A stretch of DNA of 64,000 bases from Knoxdaviesia capensis (taxonomy: Eukaryota > Ascomycota > Sordariomycetes > Microascales > Gondwanamycetaceae), in contig LNGK01000015.1 in assembly GCA_001510575.1 (NCBI GenBank), positions 1-64,000 on the forward strand. The letters run 5' to 3'. A program made the position numbers and the translations under genes. The notes beneath the pieces are model-generated. The model was given only the letters and a program-made list of their open reading frames with translations, had not been told where the DNA came from and made no database searches. Below are positions 12,527 to 24,449 of the stretch, piece after piece; positions within the stretch are counted from its first letter, which is position 1; every line of letters starts with the position of its first letter.

Positions 12527-13257
12527 GGTGATGTTTGATGTTTGAGATGTTAGCTTGAACTGTGGGGGTTCTTGTATCTGATCAAAGAACAGCAAAAAGG
12601 GGGAGTAGTGTGAAGGAGAAGAGTAAGAGGAGAGAAGCAGAGGAAGTATCAAGGAGTAGGATAGAGAGCAGTTCTAAATATATCTATTACCATAAGGTCT
12701 CTAATGTACCTACATCTATCATTCAAGTCAAGTTCAGGCATAAGGAGTGAAAGGAATCATAGTAAAACTGATACCCTCCTTAGGTGCCTCGGAGAAAAAA
12801 AGATGGCAGGCCACTCAGAACTTTTAGGCAGCTTGTCACTCTAGCCTTACATAAAATATCAGCAATCCCAGGGCTGAAGGTCACAGCCACATAATAGGTG
12901 TGCTGATCAAAAAGAGGAAGCTGTAGGACCTAGATAAAGTTCCGATTGGACCTAAGGGTGAGTGAGATCCATATATCAAAATCCAAAGGAAGAAGAGCGA
13001 GCCTGTAAAAGGCGAAAGGCCTATATTGCAGTATTCTAATTACAGATAGGATACAACATTCTATATCGTACAGACCAAGAAAATACAGATAGAGATAGAC
13101 AGGAGTAAAATACACAGTCATCTAGAGAGATGAGGGATAGGCTGGTATATCTTTCAGGGTCCCATTCCAAGAAAGACCAAGGCAAATGAATTCTGCGTGC
13201 ACTAAAGGGTTTTCCTCCGTGCATGTAGTGAGTGAGTGCATAGATAGTCTTCACTTT
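12527..13257. other. Intergenic, F-box promoter / bL32m 3' flank
   Basis: This AT-rich 731-bp interval includes a CT-rich minus-strand tract (about 12560-12670) just upstream of the F-box gene start. I see no additional gene. Confidence 0.55.
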
Positions 13258-13766
13258 TCACACAAATTTGCCTGAGGGGTTATCTTCCTTCCATATCTCA
13301 TGTATCCCTACAGTATAAATGAGTTAGAAGGTAAACTGGTGAGTCACTATAGAGTCGCGAAGCTTCAGTCGCTCTCATGTGTTAAAGTAAACTCACGTTT
13401 CATGCAATGAGGGCACAGCCGGTGCATGCGCTTCGTCTGTCCGCATCCCGGGCACACGCAGAACGAGCTGACATCCTCTAGGGCCTTGCCAGCCATCTGC
13501 CTATGACGCTTCCGCGAGTGCGACACCTTCTTCTTGGGCACAGCCTTCAGTATGCCCTCCCAGATATCCGCCAGAGATGGGAGCCGGATCTGAATTCCGG
13601 GAATTCCAATGGCGAGCGAGGGCAATAACGACCACGACAGCTGCTCTGAATACACCGTCGCCCAACGCGACGATGACACTGTCCGTGCCGCTGATAGTCT
13701 GGGAAGGAGAGCCGACAGATTGGCAGCCTGTCTGAGCTGTTGTGTGGCGGAGGCCGCGACGGCCAT
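13258..13766 (-). CDS. mrpl32: Mitochondrial ribosomal protein bL32m
   Basis: Exons 13766-13397 and 13307-13258 give 139 aa. The mature domain begins at PKKKVSHSRKRHR (about residues 77-89) and carries the zinc ribbon Cys105, Cys108, Cys118 and Cys121 (CPGC...CPHC). The N-terminal 76 residues are Ser/Ala/Arg-rich, consistent with a mitochondrial targeting segment; Mrpl32 is processed in the matrix by the m-AAA protease in yeast. Without splicing, the frame would run on to EFTLTHESD. Splicing at GTGAGT/TAG instead gives RIHEIWKEDNPSGKFV, which better matches the family C-terminus. An upstream in-frame extension exists, but the internal ATG at 13766 gives the usual length. Confidence 0.9.
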
Positions 13767-14682
13767 GGCGAACGGTATCCGTGTGTAGCTGGCGTTCGAG
13801 TCGGGGTTGAAGGAGTGGGTCGTGTGCGCGGGACGACTAGGAAGAGCGCGCGCCCGCGGATCGTCGACGAGATGCTGTTCGTGAAAATTTATCGGATCCG
13901 TGACACTCGTTCGATGCCTGAGAGTCTCCGGTGTGAGGCTACACTGTGTAGGTCTTGGTGCTGGTGTGCGTTTCGTGAAGGTTGAGTTCACCAGTTTACC
14001 GGTTTGACGATCTGGAAGATTTTCTCTTTCGGAATTGGCCAAGCATCTGACCACCTACAAAGCTAAAAGCCAATCACGTCGCGTCTCCAAAAGACGGCTG
14101 CCCACAGCTGTAAATCCATCTTGCCAGCTGTCAGCACAATTAGTGCCACGAATGTGCACGGACTAAAATTGGCCAATGACACCGAGTTCTTGCCCCCTTT
14201 CCCCTTTCCTTGCTCTCTCCATTCAACTTAACTCAGGTGAAAAAACCAGGGGTAAAAAGGGTCTGAGAAAAGCCAGCAGCCATTTTGGCAGTGGACTCTT
14301 TCTAATTTTTCGTGTTATAGGCCTGCTCGTTGAAGTGGCAGGAACTGTTAAGGTAAGGGGCTGCTTTCCCGATCATCCTTTTTGATTTCCCAAGGCCCAA
14401 TCCCCCCAACTTTTTTTTGCCTTTATCCTTCACCGTTTCGTTTCTGATACCATTCTCTTTCCTTCTTCCCACACTTCAATCCCTCCTTGATTTCTCGTCC
14501 CATCTTTTCTTTTCGAATTACAGATCTTTATATAATTTCTCTCCTCCTCTCTTCTTCTTTTGGGCAGAATCAGATCTCTCTCTCTCTCTCAATTCCTTGA
14601 CCGGTGTCTTCATTCTCACTCGATTTTCTGCCCGCTTTTATATTCAGTGTACCCCTGAAACGGTAGAGACTGCATATTCACA
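13767..14682. promoter_or_regulatory. Divergent promoter region bL32m / septin, with CT-rich tract
   Basis: The two genes diverge across 916 bp. The septin side holds a long CT-rich run (about 14400-14600) including a TC dinucleotide repeat at 14574-14590, typical of strong promoters in filamentous ascomycetes. Confidence 0.6.
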
Positions 14683-15943
14683 ATGGCCACCACCATCTAC
14701 CCCAACAGCCATGTCGGTTTCGACAGCATCACGTCGCAGATCGAGAAGAAGCTGTTGAAGCGTGGCTTCCAGTTCAATGTTATTTGCGTTGGTTAGTAGA
14801 CACAGCCCCCGTCTGCGATACCGTGTCCGTGCTTCTCCAAGGAGGACCGGCCTTGAACGGACGCCTCGACATGTCTTGCCTCCCTTACCTTTGAAGGGTG
14901 TCTATTCTGCGTCGTATGATGTGTTAACACGCAATTGTTTTGCGCCGTATAGGACAAACCGGTCTGGGCAAGTCGACTCTCATCAACACCATGTTCGCGT
15001 CGCACCTGATTGACTCCAAGGGTCGTATGCTTCCCGACGAGCCCATTCGTTCCACCACCGAGATCCATTCGGTTTCGCACATCATTGAGGAGAACGGTGT
15101 GCGCCTCCGCCTGAATATCGTCGATACCCCCGGATACGGAGATCTCATCAACAACGATCACTGCTGGGACCCCATCGTCAAGTATATCAAGGACCAGCAC
15201 TCCGCCTACCTGCGCAAGGAGCTCACTGCCCAGCGTGACCGCTACATTCAGGATACCCGTATCCATTGCTGCCTGTTCTTCATCCAGCCCTCTGGCCACA
15301 GCCTCAAGCCTATTGACATTGTTGTGCTGAAGAAGTTGTCGGATGTTGTCAACGTCGTTCCTGTCGTCGCCAAGGCCGATACCCTGACGATGGAGGAGCG
15401 CAGCGCCTTCAAGGAGCAAATCAAGGAGGAATTTGCCTTCCACAACCTCAAGATGTACCCGTACGACAACGAGGAGTTCGATGACGAGGAGAAGGTGATG
15501 AACGCTCAGATCAAAGTATGTGTTTGTTATTCCTCGCGTACTCCATCTTTCTCGGTTGATGAATGCCATGCCTTGATTTCCAAAACCCCAGCTAACAAGC
15601 ATTTTTTCTCTCCTTCCAGAGCCTCATTCCTTTCGCTGTCGTCGGATCGGAGAAGTCCATCATTGTCAACGGCAAGCAGGTGCGCGGCCGCCAGAACCGG
15701 TGGGGTGTCATCAATGTTGAGGATGAGAACCACTGCGAATTTGTCTACCTCCGCAACTTCCTCCTCCGGACACACCTCCAGGATCTCATTGAGACCACCT
15801 CGCAGATCCACTACGAGACGTTCCGCGCCAAGCAGCTCCTGGCCCTCAAGGAGAACAGCACCCAGGCCAGTCGGCCAATCAGCCCCGCCGCCGAGCGCGA
15901 GCTCAGCCGCGGCTCGCAACGCGGTGCTCTCAACGGATACTAA
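14683..15943 (+). CDS. cdc10: Septin, Cdc10/AspD class
   Basis: Exons 14683-14791, 14953-15515 and 15620-15943 give 331 aa. The N-terminus (HVGFDSITSQIEKKLLKRGF) matches Cdc10-type septins, which lack the long N-terminal extension of Cdc3. The GTPase motifs are G1 GQTGLGKST (37-45), G3 DTPGYGD and G4 AKAD. The septin unique element region (WGVINVEDENHCEF) follows, and the protein ends in a short Ser/Arg-rich tail with no C-terminal coiled coil, again as in Cdc10. It assembles with other septins into filaments at septa, hyphal tips and conidiophores. The first intron splits the P-loop glycine codon. The promoter is shared with divergent bL32m. Confidence 0.95.
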
Positions 15944-17031
15944 AGTGGTGCATAAGTGTTCTGGATTCTGGGTGTATGTTCCGCTCCGGTGGCTATCATA
16001 GCTACATGAGTAGGCTCTTGGTGCTTGGTGTGACTATTTCTTCTTAATTCCCTCTTTCTTTCTTTTCTCTTTCCATTTCTTGTTTTCCTTTAACATGTTT
16101 GGGTGTCTGGCTCTCCTTTCCAGGTCCTGGCAGCTATGGTTCATGGCAGTATCTGCCTGTTTTATTATTCCCCTTTGACTTTCCCATCAAAAACTTTAAT
16201 TGTAAAAAAAAGAAAATGAGAAACGAAAGTTTTTATAATTGCCTTATAATGGTGTACCCTCTTGGTTCTTTATATTCCCTTATTATTGTTACATGTTCAT
16301 TTTCTCTGCTTGCTTTGGTTAATACAGGTGCGGAACATATATCAAGAGGTGTATGACTTCAATACGTCACCTGAGGTAGTCGCCAAGTAGATCATAACTA
16401 ATAGATGGATGGTTGAAGATACACTTACAGGTATATTCAAGTCAGAGGAGTAGATGGGCTATCTTTTCAGAAATGTTACGGCTTGCATGAAAGATAGCTG
16501 TGCTCTTGCACCTATAATGGGTGCATGTTCTCGGACTCTCGTTTTCTTAAGATCCGTTTCCCCTTCTCCTATATCAGCCCTTCTTCCTCCATACATAGTA
16601 ATATAGCACCCATATAATCAATTCGTATCACATGCATTCTGAAGTAAATCCATTCAAACTTTACATCCATTTCATGTTGTTAGGGTTAGGGTTGTGGGGT
16701 GATTTCTAGCCAATGATAAGCTGTCTGATCCCTGTCGCTTGTTTCTGTTACCATGGCATTCAGCATTCTGTAGTAAACACTACCAATTTTGAACCGTTAA
16801 CCCTTATTCAACTTCATCACCTGTAAATATACGAATACAAACGCTCTTCGTCTACATGCAACATCATTACCTCTCCCCAAGGTCTCAACATCTCGATACA
16901 ATCCGAAATTTTGATACGGTCCAGAAATACCTATTCGCAAGATATCCTGAACCCTCGAGGCTCGACCACAGACGAGTCCGTTTTCCTCCCTCCCTTGCAC
17001 ATCCACACACACGCACACACTCCAGGCAGCA
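15944..17031. other. Intergenic, septin 3' flank / POLD4 promoter
   Basis: This 1.09-kb spacer holds a tandem telomere-like TTAGGGTTAGGG tract at 16680-16693 and a CA-rich stretch (about 17000-17022) just before the next start codon. No gene was recognised. Confidence 0.6.
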
Positions 17032-17731
17032 ATGGCTCCCAAGCGGCGATCCGGCGGCCGGCCGAGCACGGGGCCGAGCCAGGGCCAGTCGACGCTGAGC
17101 TTCTCGATGCGGGTGACCAAGCGCGAGACGGCGTCCCTCGATGCGAAGAAAGCCGTGCTCAGCGACGTCCCTGCGATAACCACTCCGCCGGCAGCCGAGC
17201 CCGCGCGAGACGAGAAGCCGGAACAACAAGCAGACGTTGACGAGAAGCAGGAGGTCGAGGAAGAGGAGGAGGGGCAGGAAGAGCCGGAGGTTGCGGTCGA
17301 GAAGAGCGAGGCGGAGGTGCGGGCGGAGGCGGTGTCTGATGCCCAGCTTTCGAAGTACTGGCGCGGCCTGCAGGCCCTGCGCAAGGCTCCCCGTGTGCAC
17401 CAGGAAGACCTGACGCCGTCTGAGATGATTCTGCGGTACTTCGACGTGAGCTCGCAGTACGGGGTAAGTCCCTTTCACTCACCCACCCCACAAACGTGAT
17501 TTTCCCATCTTTCTGTCTGCTCAGCATGCTAATCTCTCAATACTCCACGCCATCTAGCCATGCGTCGGCATCCAGCGCCTCAAACGCTGGGAACGGGCCG
17601 AGCGCCTCGGCTTGAGCCCGCCCATTGAGGTTCTTGCGGTGATTCTCCGGGAGGAGGCCAAGGGGAACTCGAGCATAGAAAAGGCGCATATCGACTACAT
17701 TCTTAATTCGACAACGGTCGAGTCTTCGTAG
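17032..17731 (+). CDS. cdm1: DNA polymerase delta subunit 4 (Cdm1/POLD4)
   Basis: Exons 17032-17463 and 17558-17731 give 201 aa. A PCNA-interaction-like motif QSTLSF is at residues 19-24, where the usual second aromatic residue is replaced. A long acidic Glu-rich linker (about 70-100) follows. The conserved C-terminal domain (LSKYWRGL, then PCVGIQRLKRWERAERLGLS) defines the small subunit of polymerase delta. It acts in the nucleus to stabilise the polymerase delta holoenzyme and its contact with PCNA. Convergent with the queuosine-salvage gene. Confidence 0.88.
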
Positions 17732-18173
17732 TCAGGGTAGTAGCAGCACAGCGGCAGTTTCTAGGCTGCACTGCCGGATGCTGATTTGGTGTTGATGCTT
17801 TTCAATATGCTGGGTGACTGGATTCCGTCGGTCTGGTCGTCCTTCTATGGAGTTAACGGGATGCTTGAACTTGGTTTTTTTCTTTGTCCTGCTGGAACTT
17901 CATGGCTTGATTGTACCATAGTGTGTGTCTCTTCAGTGCTTGTAACAGTACCTACCCACTTACTCAAGAAAGGTTCACCAGATGTGTATCACCGTGTCAC
18001 TCAAAATTTATTGTGTAGTTTTATGCATGAGGAATCTCTAATCCTCGGTCGGGGCCGGACCTAATACTAGCTTTAGATGAGTCTAGGGAAATAATACTGT
18101 GGTGGCCAGCAAAACAATGAGGTGGTGAAGATCCAAATCTCTGTCAAAGAGAGTACCTGAGAGGAGCATCCTC
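17732..18173. other. Convergent intergenic spacer
   Basis: These 442 bp lie between the 3' ends of cdm1 and qng1. Only 3' UTR and terminator sequence is expected, and nothing else was seen. Confidence 0.6.
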
Positions 18174-19560
18174 TCAGTACCATATACTCCTGGTCCGGTG
18201 GTGTGGCATGTGTTCTTTTCCAGATGCCTCCAGCTGCTTCATGGAATCGTACAAGAAAAAATCGATCAGGACTGCGTTGACCTTAGCTTCGGGGTGCTTG
18301 CGGATGATCTCGCGCTTCAGCAATTCAACCGCCCAAATACTGCAAGCTGTTCGTGTGTGTGTGTGAATATCAAGGGGCGTTAGAAAGAAACAACCGCGCC
18401 TCCAGTGGGAGAGAAAACATAATAACGTATAAACAAAGAGCTACAAGAAGAAGAGTCTTACCTCGAATCTGCACCTCCATCTTACCGCCGCTCTCCAGGA
18501 ACTTCTTATCCGCAATCATTGCCACCAGCGGCGGACTGTACCAAAGCACACCAAACGACGACAAAATCTGTGGCACCCGGTAGTCGGCAAAGATCGTGAT
18601 CTTGTCGATATCTGAGAATTCGCCCCACCGAGCACCGTCGAAGCAGGCCCATAGATCGGCCACCAGGATCTGCGCGCGCTTGAGCAGGCGCACAGGCTTC
18701 TTGCGGCCCGGGAAGTTGCACTCGTCGCGGAAGCACGGGAAATCTCGGGCGAGTGTGTTGACCAGCCGCGCAGCGGAGTTGTTGGCCGACTTGACCAGAC
18801 CGGTTATGCTGCACGAGTATTTCTAGCAGACGGGTAGAACCAGGTCAGATCTTTTGTTCGTCCCGTGCCAATGGCGGTCACGATACCGTGTGTATCAGTC
18901 GGGACGGACTTGTCAATTTACCTCGTACAGGACTGTGCCAGCTTCCCGCAGACAGGCAAGCCGCTGCTTCAGCATGGGATACTGTTCTTTGCCTGTTGAG
19001 CGGAACACGTGCTTCATCAAATCCATGTTGCATTCGTCCTCACTTTGCCAGAAGTCCGGGGTTGTGATTGGGATATCTTTCAGGTGATGTCAGCTGTTTG
19101 AATTGTCTGCGCATGCACGTCACTCAGTACCAGAGCATATGTACACACCTTCATCGAGCGCCCGCTGCAGCGCCGCCACCAAACTCCAGTACCCAGTCCA
19201 GCGCTTCCCGCGATACTCAATCGCACAGCGCTCGTCCTCGGGCAGCTCACTCCAGAAGGAAAAGTTGAGCAGATCCATCGTGAATATGAACGCCACGGTG
19301 GACTCATCACGGGTCTTCGGGTGCAGCTCGTTGTCCGCCCACGCAGCCGTGGTGAAGTTCTTCTCCACTATCTGTGAGTACACCATCTCGGCCGCAGCTT
19401 TGGTCGAGCGCATGTCGATGGCAACGTCAATCGAGTTATCGTACACATCCTCAGCGCTCTCCAGCACGCCGGTATCGGCGTCTTCGTCGCGCGTGGATTT
19501 GCCTAGGAAGTGCTGGCGCAGGAGCTCGAGGAGCTCGGGATCCGCTTCGTCGTCTGACAT
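18174..19560 (-). CDS. qng1: Queuosine 5'-phosphate N-glycosylase/hydrolase (queuosine salvage protein, DUF2419)
   Basis: Exons 19560-19149, 19076-18922, 18822-18462 and 18346-18174 join in phase to 366 aa. Recognisable family segments are MDLLNFSFW, EYRGKRWTGYWSLVAAL, DIPITTPDFW, WGEFSDIDKITIFADYRVPQ, SIWAVELLKREI and LIDFFLYD near the C-terminus. The enzyme releases queuine from queuosine-5'-monophosphate so that it can be re-used in tRNA wobble modification; fungi cannot make queuine and must salvage it. The last intron contains a GT repeat (about 18350-18364) just upstream of its acceptor. Divergent from guanylate kinase. Confidence 0.92.
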
Positions 19561-20149
19561 TGTGGGAGTTTGGAGGTGAGGTGATACACCGCCTTATGTC
19601 GGCTCTTTTAGGATATATAAGAGAAATTGATGCCGGATTGTGAGTTCACTTGCAACTGATACCACCTATGCAAAACGGGATCCAGAGTGGAGGGGTGAAG
19701 ATCAGAAAATTGATGGTACACGGAAAACGGTTTCAGTACCAGAGATAAGCGACATACAGATTCCAGTCCCAGATATTGCACTAATTTCAACTTTTAACGG
19801 GTGATATGGAAGGCCAATTCGACCTGTACGAGTGTGAAATTTTTGGAAACCTTAGTTTACAGCTTCAGCCAGTTACGAAATGGTGGTTCCTTGCATCAAG
19901 CTTAATCTTTTCATCGAAGCCTTGGTGTGAAGTGGAGCGAGAGTTGTCAGGCACAACCCTAACCCTATACAGTACATTGTTCCCCCCTCCCCCTAAACTC
20001 CTTAGCACGCACCTGCAATTTCAATCGGCAATTTCCAGTACCACCCACACTCCCCTCACCGCCTATAGAGTTTCCGTCCTCATTTGACGACCCATGAATG
20101 ATACACCTCTTGCCAACAACTCGACCGGTCCCTCCCTTAGCTTTCACCC
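19561..20149. promoter_or_regulatory. Divergent promoter region qng1 / guk1
   Basis: This 589-bp shared upstream region contains a telobox-like AACCCTAACCCTA at 19955-19967, about 180 bp upstream of the guk1 start. Confidence 0.5.
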
Positions 20150-21190
20150 ATGTCGTTATCTTTATCTTGCCAGTTCAAACCACTTCTACGATCAACAATT
20201 CCTCGACTCCTCTCAAATACGCCTCGTATCTACTCTAGAACATTGACTATGGCGCCTGGTGAGTCGTTGTCCCTTATACCCCTAAGCTTGAAAGGCAGCT
20301 TCTAGACTTCTCGAAGCTATCACACCCTCACGTTGCATTGGAGTCTCTGTTTACATAGACTGAGCCCAACCATAGAGAGAAAACATGAAGCTCAACAAAC
20401 ACATGCCCCAAAGACACCAGAACAAGACAGAATGTACACGGAACAGCTCTAACAGAACCCTTCCATGAATTGTCTTAGTATCGAAACCTAAGGACCGCCG
20501 ACCGATCGTGCTCTCCGGCCCCTCGGGCGTCGGCAAGGGCACGTTGTACAAGCGACTCTTCAAGGCGCACCCGGACGTGTTCACGCTGTCGGTATCGCAC
20601 ACCACCCGGGGGCCGCGCCCCGGCGAGACCCACGGCGTCGACTACTACTTCGTGCCCATGGCCGAGTTCGAGAAGCTTATCGCCAAGGACGGCTTCGTCG
20701 AGCACGCCAAGTTTGGCGACAACCGCTACGGCACGAGCAAGATGGCCATCCAGGAGCTGAGCGATAAGGGCAAGGTGGTGATTCTGGATATCGAGATGGA
20801 GGTTAGTGTGGCGCCGTGATCCCCGTCGGGCGGCCGTTCCCATGCACATGCATATCCACGTACACATGTGCGCGCGTGCGCGTGCGCAGGCCCGACAGAT
20901 GTCCTAACACCCCTCACCTCTCACTACTACAGGGCGTCAAGCAGATCAAGACTTCAGGCATGGACTGCCGCTTTGTGTTCATCAAGCCCCCGGCACCCGA
21001 GCTCAGGACGCTCGAGTACCGCCTGCGCGGCCGCGGCACCGAGAAGGAGGAGAGCATCCAGAAGCGGTTGGCGCAGGCGGCTCTGGAGCTGGAGTACTCG
21101 AAGCAGCCCGGCGTGCACGACAAGATCATCACCAACGACAACCTTGACGCGGCGTATGCCGAGCTCGAGTCGTTTATCTATGGCGCATAA
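20150..21190 (+). CDS. guk1: Guanylate kinase
   Basis: Exons 20150-20258, 20479-20801 and 20933-21190 give 229 aa. The P-loop GPSGVGKGTL is at about residues 50-59. The GMP-binding segment VSHTTRGPRPGE...HGVDYYF and the lid region RLRGRGTEKEESIQKRL follow. The enzyme phosphorylates GMP to GDP with ATP. Before the kinase fold there is a 36-residue extension rich in Arg, Ser and Leu with no acidic residue, resembling a mitochondrial presequence. A second in-frame ATG (20249, MAP) at the end of exon 1 would give a cytosolic form of the usual yeast length. Dual localisation is inferred, not shown. Convergent with ski8. Confidence 0.93.
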
Positions 21191-21568
21191 GGAGGGTTCT
21201 AGTATATATCTGATGTGAGTTTCTAATGAGGCCTGTCGGACGGGCCGGCGATTTTGGGTTGAAAAAGGGCTACCAGGAGTGCATTGGCTTGGCTGAACGC
21301 GTGATCTATAAAAGCATATATCTGGCTGGCTGGCTGGGTCGGAGCGATTGATAGAGTTCGAGATAGATATGTTTGTTTATCTGTGGTTAGACGGCTACGA
21401 GCATCTGGACACCAACGTTTGCGTTTGACGCCTCCTTACTTAAACTAATTACCTGTGACTATCACAGAACCCAAATGGAAATGCGATTTCATGCATAAAG
21501 AATCGTAAACTTTTGGTTTGGGGTATTCATAACTGCTCATGGACACACGTAGTTCTGATATTGCCCCT
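21191..21568. other. Convergent intergenic spacer
   Basis: These 378 bp lie between the 3' ends of guk1 and ski8. Nothing was recognised apart from a TGGC-rich short repeat near 21323-21336. Confidence 0.55.
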
Positions 21569-22824
21569 TTACGCCCCCGACGCTTCCCGGTAGATAGTAA
21601 TCGTCCCCGACATGGCCGCGGTGCAGAAGAACTCGGTATTCCCGACTTTGGGCATCCACTTGACCGCCCACATGAACTGGCCCGACTCGCCGTGCGTAGC
21701 CACACACATTCCACTGTCGACCGACCACACCTTGACGCTGGCGGTGGTGGCGCAGCTGGCCAGGTACTCGCCCGACGAGTTCCAGTCGACGGCCGTGCTC
21801 ATGCCGGTGTGGCCGGTTAGGTTGCCGATGTGCTCGCCGTGCTTGACGTCGTACAGCGCAATCACGCCGTTGTCGATGGCGGCTGCGAGGCGGGTGCCGC
21901 CAGGCGAGAATGACAGGTAGCGGATGCATTTAGATAGACCTGTAGCGGGGGGAAACAAAGAGAGAGGGGACAGAGTTAGCCGGGGTGCAATTTCGGTCAG
22001 TCTCTTCTTTGGTGGGTGCAAGGGGGAAACTCCCGTACCTGTGAAAGTGTATAACAAACGCTGCGACCGGGCATCGAACACGAAGATACTTCCATTGGCA
22101 TGGCCACTTGCCAACAGCGCGCCATCGCGGCTCCAATCCAGCGACACACCGAGACTGTTTTCGCCGCCACCGAACCCAACATCGTAGTCCGCCACCTTCG
22201 GCACCGCGGGGTCCAGGACATCAAACACGTGGATGCGGCCATCAGCTGCAGTACACGCCAGGAAGCGGCCGGACTCGTCGAGGGTCACCGCCCACGGCCG
22301 TAGCGCGGCGTCTTCGGTGCTGCCGCCACCGGCGGCGGCGGCTTGGGTAAGCGGGATGACGCATTGCGCGGCCAGCTCGCTGGTGTCCGGGTTCACCTTC
22401 CACACTTTGCAGATGCCGTCGAAGCCAACCGAGGCCACCGTTGAGTAGTTGCGCGATACGCACAGGTGGTGGCTGCCGGCGGCGTGGGCATTGGAGATGG
22501 TCTGGATGAGCGGGTATGTTGGGTCGGTGGTGCTGTAGACGTAGATGCTGGAGGTCTTGCCTGACACTATGAGGGCTTTGGAGGTTACAGCAATTCCGTA
22601 GACATCACTGCCTATAGACGAGGGGGTGTGAGCATATGGTGCATAACCATTTACATCAGGGTTGGAGCTATGATGCTGGTGGCAGCTGTGACTTACCATT
22701 CTCTATGGAGTGTACTCTTAGATATTGTTTCGACTAGATTTGAGAGAAGTTAGTGGACAAGGCCGTGTCTTAGAATATATGAACATCTTCGTCCAATGTG
22801 ACAAAAAAAGATCGGCCATACCAT
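21569..22824 (-). CDS. ski8: Ski complex WD40 subunit Ski8
   Basis: Exons 22824-22822, 22733-22697, 22611-22039 and 21939-21569 give 327 aa. The first exon is only the ATG codon, followed by donor GTATGG; exon 2 begins SKQYLRVHSIEN, the family N-terminus. WD40 repeats fill the rest: DVYGIAVTSKALIVSG, VGFDGICKVWKV, LDWSRDGALLASGHANGSIFVFD, IDNGVIALYDV and ASCATTASVKVWSV. Ski8 is part of the cytoplasmic Ski2-Ski3-Ski8 helicase complex that feeds mRNA to the exosome, and in several fungi it also supports meiotic recombination. Without the first two exons the gene would seem to start at an unrelated intronic sequence. Confidence 0.88.
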
Positions 22825-24422
22825 GGTGATCGTGCTTGAATTTCTGCATGTGGTTTTGGCAGGAAGAGTCAATAGTAGATGCTTTACTCAAGAGCAAAGC
22901 TTCGATAGGTACTGTAGGTAGTGGTGGGGTGAATGGTGGGGCGCGGAACACTAACCCTTATCCAACCCTAACAATATCAGGGTCCGAAACTGTGTGCAAA
23001 CTGATCTGGAGATCATGCGCATGCACAACAACATCAAGCCAATATTTTTTGCTATTACCGAGCTCACCTGGGAGGCTTTACCGGGCCCTTCAAATAACTC
23101 ACTTTCTTGTTTGTTTGTCCCCGAGAGAGAAGCCGTTATGCTTCTACAGTTCCCATAGGGTGTCCACCAAAACCCATCCAGATATATTCTGGAGGAGCAG
23201 CTCAGGAGGGGATTTGGCTGTTCAAGAGCGAATACATAGGAGTTGCGCGCGCGGTTTTCTACAGATTCATCGGGAAGACATCCTCCTGGATGACATACCA
23301 TCCATGGTAGAGTTTTGGTATCACGCCACACCACATCTCGCTCCTGCAATTGGAGTACGAAGTGACAACTAAATCTATGCCTTTTGGCAGCTGAGCTACA
23401 AAAGATATGTGTAGCTTATTATTAGAGTTAACCGAGACTGCAGAACTAAGTGCACCGATGAAGATAAACTCGACACTGGCGATCATAGGAGGCGTCACGT
23501 ATAAACCGACTGGGGGCGGGAACCTAAACACGACACGGCAGAACAGGAGAGCGAGAGAGGAGTTGAAGCGCAGTTTTCCCGGCATTGTTAAGGGGGCCGC
23601 CAAGTTTGCAAGCAGGTGTCCCTGGCGGTCTTGGTGGCGAAGGCTTGCTTCAGACCCATGATGAGAAGCGCGAAACGACGCAGGACCCATAAACAAGAGA
23701 AGGACAAAACCTGGAGTCATCGGCTCTGGGTTGGGGGGGGGAGGGAGGTTTCTTTCATGCTCCGCCTCAAAAAGAGGGCCCCGTGGGAAGGGGGGAGGTC
23801 TGCATGTGCAGGAAAAAAGGAGAAATCGCAAGATAATTGGGTGCAGTGGGATCTGGGGATAAAAGAGTTTGGGCCTGCAAATGTCCATGACAAGAAAAAA
23901 GCAGAAAAACCAACAGCCAATGTCACCGTACGGGTAATTAACCATTCCCAGGTTGGGCTCTTATGAACGACCACCCGTGCATGTGTGGTGGGAAGTCAGA
24001 AAACAGGTAATTAAACCAGACCTCGTATTTCAGATGACCGAACCCCATGCCCATGTTAAATCAGATAGCGAGATTCCATCATGGTGGCCCTATGGACCGG
24101 AGACACACAAACATGTCAGAATTTATAGTCCGTATAGGGAAATTTCCAATTTTGATAGCAGTCGAAAGGTCTGTGAAATCGTCAATAGTGTCGCGCGCGC
24201 AAGTTATGCTTGAATACGGATTAGTGATTTTGGCCAAATCAAGCATCCTCGCAGCACAGCACGTGTTTGCCTCTTCTTCTGTTCTACTGTTCTAAAGCAT
24301 GCATAGCGCCAGGGGAATCAAGCAAGAAAAAGAGGAACGGTATGGGAGGGCCCTGGAGAGACTAGCGTTTCTGCTGGGACGGAGCCGCAGAGTTTCTGTT
24401 GTTTTGCCACTTTTGTTCATGC

Positions 24423-24449
24423 AGTCAGTCAGTCAGTCAGTCAGTCAGT
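24423..24449. repeat. (AGTC)n tetranucleotide microsatellite
   Basis: About seven tandem AGTC units followed by GAGTCCGTCCGTC. It lies in the long gene-free region upstream of the GH72 gene. Confidence 0.85.

Noticed and set aside
14793..15602. 269-codon minus-strand frame
   Set aside because: Antisense to the septin exons.
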